From NCBI RefSeq assembly GCF_900111315.1, contig NZ_FOGU01000008.1:124001-188000 (forward strand): a stretch of 64,000 nt of DNA. Direction: 5' to 3'. Positions 58,431-64,000 of the stretch are shown piece by piece; position 1 is the first letter of the stretch; every line of letters begins with the position of its first letter. Source of the DNA: Tranquillimonas rosea. Lineage in GTDB: Bacteria > Pseudomonadota > Alphaproteobacteria > Rhodobacterales > Rhodobacteraceae. Both the position numbers and the translations under genes were made by a program. The notes beneath the pieces were generated by a model. It had not been told where the DNA came from. It searched no databases and saw nothing but the letters and a program-made list of their open reading frames with translations.

Positions 58431-61340
58431 ATGTGCGCCGACACGACCGACACGACCGAAGACTACCGCGACACGCTGAACCTGCCGCAGACCGACTTTC
58501 CCATGCGGGCCGGCCTGCCCAAGCGCGAGCCCCAGTGGCTCGAGCGCTGGGAGCGGATCGGCGTCTATGACCGGCTGCGCGAGAAGGAGGGGCGCGAGGC
58601 GTTCATCCTGCACGACGGTCCGCCCTATGCGAACGGGCACCTGCATATCGGCCACGCGCTGAACAAGGTGCTCAAGGACATGGTGGTGCGCAGCCAGCAG
58701 ATGATGGGCAAGGACGCCCGCTATGTCCCCGGGTGGGATTGCCACGGTCTGCCGATCGAGTGGAAGATCGAGGAACGGTACCGCGCCAAGGGCATGGACA
58801 AGGACACCGTCCCGGTCGTGGATTTCCGCCAGGAATGCCGCCGCTTCGCCGAGGGCTGGATCGACGTGCAGCGCGACGAGTTCAAGCGGCTCGGCGTCAC
58901 CGGCAAGTGGGAAAAGCCCTACCTGACGATGGACTTCCACGCCGAACGCGTGATCGCGGAAGAGTTCCAGACCTTCCTGATGAACGGCACGCTCTACCAG
59001 GGGTCCAAGCCGGTGATGTGGTCGCCGGTGGAAAAGACCGCGCTGGCCGAGGCCGAGGTCGAGTATCACGACCGCCAGACCGAGGCGATCTGGGTGCGGT
59101 TCCCGGTGGTTCGGGCCGGCTCGGACGACCTGTCGGCCTCGACGGTGCTGATCTGGACCACGACCCCCTGGACCATCCCGCAGAACCGGGCGATCTGCTT
59201 TGGCCCCGAGATCGCGTACGGTCTCTACGAGGTCACCGGCACGCCCGAGGAATGCTGGGCCAGACAGGGCGAGACGCTGCTGATGGCCGATGCGCTGGCC
59301 GAGGGCGTGATGGCGCAGTCGCGCCTGGACGACGCGATGTATCGCCGTCTCCGCGACGTGAGCGCGGACGAACTGGCCGGCCTCGTCTGCGCGCATCCGC
59401 TGCGCGGGGCCGAGGGCGCGGCGGCCGAGTGGGACTATGACGTGCCGCTCTTTACCGGCGACCACGTCACCGACGACGCCGGCACCGGCTTTGTCCACAC
59501 CGCCCCCAGCCACGGCGACGACGACTACCAGATCGGCCGGGCGCACGGGCTGGAGATGACCTACAACATTGGCGACGACAGCGCCTTCCGCGCCGATCTG
59601 CCGTTCTTCGGCGGCGAGCGCGTCATCAAGGAAAACGGCAAGCCGGGCGGCGCGAACAAGTCCGTCATCGAAAAGCTCAAGCAGGTCGAGGCGCTGATCG
59701 CGCTCAAGCGGATCACTATCTCTGACGCCCATTCCTGGCGCTCGAAGGCGCCGGTCATCCGTCTGAACCGCCCGCAATGGTTCGCCGCCATCGATCGCGC
59801 GGTGGGCGACGGCAAGGACACCTATGGCACCACCATCCGCGAGCGGGCGCTGACCTCGATCGACGAGCTGGTGACATGGACGCCCCGGACGGGGCGCAAC
59901 CGCCTGTACTCGATGATCGAGAACCGGCCCGACTGGGTGCTCAGCCGCCAGCGCGCCTGGGGCGTGCCGCTAACCTGCTTCACCAAGCGGGGCGCCAAGC
60001 CCGATGACGCGGACTTCCTGCTGCGCGATCCGGCGGTCAACGCCCGCATCGTCGAGGCGTTCGAGGCGGAAGGCGCCGATGCCTGGTATGCCGAGGGCGC
60101 CAAGGCGCGGTTCCTGGGCAACGAGTACGACCCCGAGGAGTACGACCAGGTCTTCGACATCCTCGACGTGTGGTTCGACAGCGGCTCGACCCATGCTTTC
60201 GTGCTGCGCGACCGCGAGGACGGGACCGAGGACGGCATCGCGGATCTGTATCTCGAAGGCACGGACCAGCACCGCGGCTGGTTCCATTCCTCGATGCTGC
60301 AGGCCTGCGGAACGACGGGCAGGGCGCCCTATCGCGGCGTGCTGACCCACGGCTTCACGCTGGACGCCAAGGGCAACAAGATGTCCAAGTCGCTGGGCAA
60401 CACGGTGGCGCCCGACGACGTGACCAAGCAGTTCGGCGCCGACATCCTGCGGCTCTGGGTGGCGCAGTCGGATTATACCGGCGACCTGCGGATCGGTGAC
60501 GAGATCCTCAAGGGCGTGGCCGACAGCTATCGCCGCCTGCGCAACACGATGCGGTTCCTGCTGGGGAACCTGCCCAAGGAGGTGCCGCAGGTCGATCCCG
60601 CCGAGATGCCCGAGCTGGAGCGCTGGGTGCTGCACCGCCTGGCCGAGCTGGATGAAACGGTGCGCAAGGGCTACGCCGCCTACGATTTCCAGGGGGTGTT
60701 CCAGTCGGTCTTCACCTTTGCCACGGTGGACCTGTCGGCGGTCTATTTCGACATCCGCAAGGACGCGCTATATTGCGATGCCGACGACAGCCCGCGGCGC
60801 CGGGCGGCGCTGGCGGTGCTGGACATGCTGTTCCACCGGCTGACGACCTGGCTGGCGCCGATCCTGACCTTCACCATGGAAGAGGTCTGGCTGGAGCGGT
60901 TCCCCGGCGATGACAGTTCGGTCCACCTGCAGGACATCCCCGAGACCCCGCAGGACTGGCGCAATCCGGCGCTGGCGGCCAAGTGGGACAAGATCCGCCG
61001 CGCCCGCCGCGTCGTGACCGCCGCGCTGGAGATCCAGCGGCGCGAGAAGGTGATTGGCGCCTCGCTCGAGGCGGCGCCGATCGTCCATGTCGAAGAGCCC
61101 GAGACGCTCGAGGCGCTGAGATCGGTGGATTTCGCCGACATCTGCATCACCTCCGCGATCGAGGTGACCGGGGCGCCCGCGCCCGAGGACGCCTTCCGCC
61201 TGCCGGAAGTGCCGGGCATCGCCGTGGTCTTTGCCACGGCCTCGGGCGAGAAGTGCCAGCGCTGCTGGAAGATCCTGCCCGATGTCGGCAGCCACAGCCA
61301 TCCCGGCGTGTGCGGCCGCTGCGACGAGGCGCTGGACTGA
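58431..61340 (+). CDS. ileS: Isoleucyl-tRNA synthetase
   Basis: 969 residues, complete. HIGH signature at 72-75 (NGHLHIGHALNK), editing domain region with VLIWTTTPWTIPQNRAICF, KMSKS motif at about residue 650 (GNKMSKSLGNTV), the anticodon domain, and a C-terminal zinc finger EKCQRCWKILPDVGSHSHPGVCGRC. It charges tRNA-Ile and edits valine. A 177-bp leader follows trkH with no gene seen. DUF3253 begins 2 bp after its stop. Confidence 0.97.
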   Translation: MCADTTDTTEDYRDTLNLPQTDFPMRAGLPKREPQWLERWERIGVYDRLREKEGREAFILHDGPPYANGHLHIGHALNKVLKDMVVRSQQMMGKDARYVPGWDCHGLPIEWKIEERYRAKGMDKDTVPVVDFRQECRRFAEGWIDVQRDEFKRLGVTGKWEKPYLTMDFHAERVIAEEFQTFLMNGTLYQGSKPVMWSPVEKTALAEAEVEYHDRQTEAIWVRFPVVRAGSDDLSASTVLIWTTTPWTIPQNRAICFGPEIAYGLYEVTGTPEECWARQGETLLMADALAEGVMAQSRLDDAMYRRLRDVSADELAGLVCAHPLRGAEGAAAEWDYDVPLFTGDHVTDDAGTGFVHTAPSHGDDDYQIGRAHGLEMTYNIGDDSAFRADLPFFGGERVIKENGKPGGANKSVIEKLKQVEALIALKRITISDAHSWRSKAPVIRLNRPQWFAAIDRAVGDGKDTYGTTIRERALTSIDELVTWTPRTGRNRLYSMIENRPDWVLSRQRAWGVPLTCFTKRGAKPDDADFLLRDPAVNARIVEAFEAEGADAWYAEGAKARFLGNEYDPEEYDQVFDILDVWFDSGSTHAFVLRDREDGTEDGIADLYLEGTDQHRGWFHSSMLQACGTTGRAPYRGVLTHGFTLDAKGNKMSKSLGNTVAPDDVTKQFGADILRLWVAQSDYTGDLRIGDEILKGVADSYRRLRNTMRFLLGNLPKEVPQVDPAEMPELERWVLHRLAELDETVRKGYAAYDFQGVFQSVFTFATVDLSAVYFDIRKDALYCDADDSPRRRAALAVLDMLFHRLTTWLAPILTFTMEEVWLERFPGDDSSVHLQDIPETPQDWRNPALAAKWDKIRRARRVVTAALEIQRREKVIGASLEAAPIVHVEEPETLEALRSVDFADICITSAIEVTGAPAPEDAFRLPEVPGIAVVFATASGEKCQRCWKILPDVGSHSHPGVCGRCDEALD

Positions 61341-61342
61341 CC

Positions 61343-61585
61343 ATGCCCGACGAGGCCGAGATCCGCGACGCGATCCTCGGCCTCGTCCGCAGCCGCGCGG
61401 CGGGTAAGACCGTCTGCCCATCGGAGGTGGCGCGTGGGCTTGCCGACGACTGGCGGCCGCTGATGGACGACGTGTGGCGCGTGGCGGCGGACCTGCACGA
61501 CGAGGGGCGCCTGGCGGTCACGCAGAAGGGCGAGGCGGTCGATCCCCGCGCCGCGACGGGGCCGGTGCGGCTGGGCCGGGTCTAG
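61343..61585 (+). CDS. DUF3253 small protein
   Basis: 80 residues: a winged-helix-like small domain with IRDAILGLVRSRAAGKTVCPSEVARGLADDWRPLMDDVWRVAADLHDEGRLAVTQKGEAVDP. This is the DUF3253 pattern (often with the ending RxxGPVRLGR). Possibly nucleic-acid binding by fold; function unknown. Begins 2 bp after ileS, so in its message; the last 4 bp overlap the pcs stop (convergent). Confidence 0.85.
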   Translation: MPDEAEIRDAILGLVRSRAAGKTVCPSEVARGLADDWRPLMDDVWRVAADLHDEGRLAVTQKGEAVDPRAATGPVRLGRV

Positions 61586-62274
61586 CCGCGCTCGGGCACG
61601 AGCTGCTGCACGATCCCCACCAGTGCGAGGTAGACCGACGTTGCCACCAGGCCCCATTGCGCCCAGCTGGCGGGGTGGAAGTCGACCCAGGCCGCCCACG
61701 CGGCAAACACCGTCCAGGCGATCGCCACCGGCAGCGACACTGCGCGCCACCGCTTTGTCCGCACGGGATGGATGAACTTCAGCGGCAGGAACTGCGCCAC
61801 AGTGATCACCGCGACCAGCGCCAGGATCAGCCAGAAGCCCGGTTGCAGGCCGAACATCACGACCACGAACATGTTGAACGCGCCGGGAAAGCCCCAGAAC
61901 GAGTTGTCCGCGGTCTTCATCCGCGTGTCGGCGAAATAGACCACGCCGGTGAACACGATCACGATCATCGCCAGCCAGCCCATCCAGCCGGGCAGCAGGC
62001 CAGAGGCGAACAGCGCGTAGGCGGGGATGAACACGTAGGTCAGGTAGTCGATGATCAGATCCATCAACACGCCGTCGATCATCGGCGCGTTGGTCTTGAC
62101 CTCGTACTTTCGTGCGAGCGGACCGTCGATGCCGTCGACGGCGAACGCGACGACCAGCCAGAGATACATCAGGTCCCACCGCTCTTCGAACGCGGCGAGC
62201 ATGGCGAGCATCGCGAAGACCGCGCCGGTGGCAGTGAGGAGGTGGACCGCGACGGCGCGGAATTGGGCTGTCAT
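61582..62274 (-). CDS. pcs: Phosphatidylcholine synthase
   Basis: 230 residues, about eight hydrophobic helices. It condenses choline with CDP-diacylglycerol to give phosphatidylcholine at the inner membrane. The CDP-alcohol phosphotransferase motif appears in the Pcs-specific spacing: D50-G51-x2-A54-R55-x12-G68-x3-D72-x3-D76, where common family members have x8. This distinguishes it from phosphatidylserine or glycerophosphate synthases. It links to the choline uptake genes at the other end of the window. The ATG at 62274 gives MTAQFRAVAVHLLTATG; the ribosome site is weak. Confidence 0.94.
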   Translation of the reverse strand: MTAQFRAVAVHLLTATGAVFAMLAMLAAFEERWDLMYLWLVVAFAVDGIDGPLARKYEVKTNAPMIDGVLMDLIIDYLTYVFIPAYALFASGLLPGWMGWLAMIVIVFTGVVYFADTRMKTADNSFWGFPGAFNMFVVVMFGLQPGFWLILALVAVITVAQFLPLKFIHPVRTKRWRAVSLPVAIAWTVFAAWAAWVDFHPASWAQWGLVATSVYLALVGIVQQLVPERG

Positions 62275-62350
62275 TTTCTTGTCATGCCGGAAGCGGATGC
62301 GCCGCGCAATCGGGCGCGATCCGGGTGGGGTTATGTGATGCAGCGGCGCG

Positions 62351-63265
62351 TCAGGCGCGCGGATGCGCCTTGGAATAGACCTCGAGCAGCCGCGCGGTGT
62401 CGACGGCGGTGTAGGCCTGCGTCGTCGACAGCGACGCGTGGCCGAGAAGTTCCTGTATGGCGCGCAGGTCGCCCCCGGCCTCGAGCAGGTGGGTCGCGAA
62501 AGAGTGGCGCATCGCGTGGGGCGTCGCGGTCGAGGGCAGGCCAAGCTGCAGCCGCGCCCGCTCCATCACCTTGGCGACGAGGCGCGGGTTGAGCGCGCCG
62601 CCCTTGGCCCCGCGGAACAGCGGGCCGTCGGCCGGCAGGTCGTAGGGGCACAGCGCGAAATAGGCCGAGACGGCGGCGCGGGCGGCGTCCAGCACCGGCA
62701 CCTGCCGCTCCTTGCCGCCCTTGCCGTGGATCAGCAGGGCGTCGGGCAGCGGGTGGTCGGCGCCGGTCAGCCGCAGCGCCTCTGAGATGCGCAGCCCGCA
62801 GCCATAGAGCAGCGTGACCACGGCCATGTCGCGGGAGGCGATCCAGGCCTCGTCGGACTGCAGCTCGACCGTGTCGATCATCGCGCGGGCCGCGTCTGGA
62901 TCGAGCGGGCGGGGGAGCTTCTTCTGGAACTTCGGCGCGCGGGTGGACAGGATCGCCGTGGGATCGAAGCCCTCGCGCTCGGCCAGGTAGCGGGTGAAGC
63001 CCTTGACCGACGACAGCGCGCGGGCGAGCGATCTCGCGCCCAGCCCGCGGCCGCGTTCATGCGCCATCCAGGCGCGCATGTCGGACAGGCCCACGGCGGC
63101 GATCATGTTCGTGCCGCCGCCCTCGTCTAGGTGGCCCTGCAGGAAGGCAAGCCACGACAGCACGTCCGCGCGATAGGCGGTGCGGGTGTTCTCGGCCGCG
63201 CCGCCCATCGCCGCCAGCCCGTCGAGCCAGCGACCCAGGGCGTCGGTGAGACCCGGCGAGATCAC
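62351..63265 (-). CDS. xerC: Tyrosine recombinase XerC
   Basis: 304 residues. The N-terminal SAM-like domain (ENTRTAYRADVLSWLAFLQGHL) is followed by a catalytic domain with the first catalytic Arg in YGCGLRISEALRLTGAD, a Lys in IHGKGGKERQVPVL, the HxxR in TPHAMRHSFATHLLEAGGDLRAIQELLGHASLSTTQAY with His, Arg and His, and Tyr in QAYTAVD. It resolves chromosome dimers at dif with XerD. Starts within the end of the DUF484 gene (4-bp overlap), the usual chromosomal setting, so it is not a phage integrase. Confidence 0.95.
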   Translation of the reverse strand: MISPGLTDALGRWLDGLAAMGGAAENTRTAYRADVLSWLAFLQGHLDEGGGTNMIAAVGLSDMRAWMAHERGRGLGARSLARALSSVKGFTRYLAEREGFDPTAILSTRAPKFQKKLPRPLDPDAARAMIDTVELQSDEAWIASRDMAVVTLLYGCGLRISEALRLTGADHPLPDALLIHGKGGKERQVPVLDAARAAVSAYFALCPYDLPADGPLFRGAKGGALNPRLVAKVMERARLQLGLPSTATPHAMRHSFATHLLEAGGDLRAIQELLGHASLSTTQAYTAVDTARLLEVYSKAHPRA

Positions 63266-63969
63266 GACAGCCAGCGCCGCATCTGGCGCTCGAACACGCC
63301 GCCGAAGAACGCCAGAAGGTCGGTGCCCTGCGCGGCGGTGAACAGCTCGGGATCGGTCGCGCCCATCGCCAGCATGCCGGGCAGACGGCCCTCGCCGAAG
63401 TCCAACTTGATGCAGGCCTCGGATTGCAGCTTGCGCGCCGTGTCGCCATAGACCGAAGCGTCGGACGGATTGGAGGGCCGCAGCGTGACCTGCCGCACGG
63501 GGACGTTGCGCCCCTCGGTGATGTAGGCGTCGACGAAGCCGGGCTCGACCACGTTCAGCACGTCGCCCAGCCGGCGCAGCGCAGGATCGTCGGCGGCGTC
63601 CTGCGCCTCGAGCACGAATTTCAGCGCGTCGATCCGAAGGATGTCGGCGACGTCGCCGCCGAGATTGGCGAGGAAGTCGTCGAACGTCACCGGGTCGAGC
63701 ATGCGCAGCACGGCCCGGTGCACCTGGTTGGTCCCTGCGAGGTTCTCATAGGCGGCGGCGATGACGCTGCGATGGGTGTCCTCGAGCCGGTCGAGCCGGG
63801 CCTCGAGGCGTTCCATCGCGATGCCGCGCAGGTCGACCACGTTGCCGCCGAGCGACTTCTCGTTGGCCATGACAAGCGCGCGCATCAGGTCCTGATCCTC
63901 GAGGATCGCCTCGGGTTCCGAGAGGATCCGCTCGCGCAGATCCTCGGCGATCGCATCGCTGCCGCCCAT
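63262..63969 (-). CDS. DUF484 family protein
   Basis: 235 residues. N-terminal helical segment DLRERILSEPEAILEDQDLMRALVMANEKSLGGNVVDLRGIAMERLEARLDRLEDTHRSVIAAAYEN (dimerising coiled coil), then a GAF-like C-terminal domain ending with GMLAMGATDPELFTAAQGTDLLAFFGGVFERQMRRWL. DUF484 is generally located just before xerC, as here, but its role is not established. Complete, start ATG at 63969; only 31 bp of sequence remain to the window edge. Confidence 0.93.
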   Translation of the reverse strand: MGGSDAIAEDLRERILSEPEAILEDQDLMRALVMANEKSLGGNVVDLRGIAMERLEARLDRLEDTHRSVIAAAYENLAGTNQVHRAVLRMLDPVTFDDFLANLGGDVADILRIDALKFVLEAQDAADDPALRRLGDVLNVVEPGFVDAYITEGRNVPVRQVTLRPSNPSDASVYGDTARKLQSEACIKLDFGEGRLPGMLAMGATDPELFTAAQGTDLLAFFGGVFERQMRRWLS

Positions 63970-64000
63970 GTCTGCCCCTCGTTCTTGTTCTGCCTGCTCG

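Noticed and set aside
56349-59777. Open minus-strand frame of 1142 codons opposite trkA, trkH and ileS
   Set aside because: It is antisense to three clear genes in a high-GC genome where third-position bias leaves long open frames on the other strand; composition is low-complexity Arg/Gln/His/Asp and no domain is visible.
62351-63265. Tyrosine recombinase as sign of an integrated element
   Set aside because: It is XerC with the usual DUF484 neighbour; no att-like repeats, tRNA target or phage genes nearby.

Overview
The window is high-GC chromosomal DNA with dense, short-gapped operons. It looks like an alphaproteobacterium of the Rhodobacteraceae (Roseobacter/Rhodobacter group). Supporting signs are a BetI-controlled choline/betaine locus, a propionyl-CoA carboxylase cluster with a PccR-type ScfR regulator, a phosphatidylcholine synthase with the Pcs-specific motif, an Hda-like DnaA paralogue next to ppk, and a repeated convergent-gene 3' element. 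I recall similar sequences between genes in this family, but could not search. No rRNA, tRNA, insertion sequence, prophage or CRISPR array was seen.

Layout. 0-1.7 kb: convergent purine deaminases (an 8-oxoguanine deaminase fragment and guanine deaminase). 1.8-8.3 kb: mgtE, 5-formyl-THF cyclo-ligase, a YmdB-like phosphoesterase, an SLC13/RCK transporter, a small lipoprotein, yebC and a LysE/ArgO exporter. 8.4-22.7 kb: choline uptake and oxidation (choV, choW, choX, betI, betC, betB, betA). About 6 kb containing a Tat-exported metallo-hydrolase, a TRAP transporter, a Usp protein and a CaCA antiporter separates choX from choWV. 22.7-23.6 kb: hemerythrin and YdcH-like proteins. 23.6-34.8 kb: propionyl-CoA assimilation (pccR, a Bcr-type MFS pump, pccB, pccA, mcm) interleaved with small exported proteins. 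34.8-42 kb: a GNAT, a TerB-J-domain protein, ppx, ppk, hdaA and perM. 42-48.2 kb: proS, the lolCD exporter, an anchored RTX-type protein, a DUF1194 protein and a lipoprotein with an HELTH motif. 48.4-56.2 kb: parE, an SDR epimerase, a MATE pump, truA and the ycjX/ycjF pair. 56.3-64 kb: trkA/trkH, ileS, pcs, xerC and DUF484.

How the genes work together. Choline enters through ChoXWV, or is released from choline-O-sulfate by BetC, and is oxidised by BetA and BetB to glycine betaine. The alternative fate of choline, phosphatidylcholine made by Pcs, is encoded at the other end of the window. Two matching BetI boxes (TTGATTGA-N4-TCAATTAA) lie before choW and in the choX/betI divergent region, tying the separated transporter halves together. 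Propionyl-CoA is carboxylated by PccAB and rearranged to succinyl-CoA by the mutase; TTTGCAAA-type sites precede both pccR and pccB.

Most of the window is ordinary core genome. The strongest leads are the interrupted choXWV arrangement with two operators, a compound hairpin/GATATTT element found three times only at convergent gene ends, an unbroken run of 21 calcium-binding nonapeptides on a membrane anchor, 11-bp GCGTGCAC direct repeats upstream of a metallopeptidase-like lipoprotein, and an intrinsic terminator far downstream of any gene that may end a small RNA. I did not find a system I could defend as wholly new.
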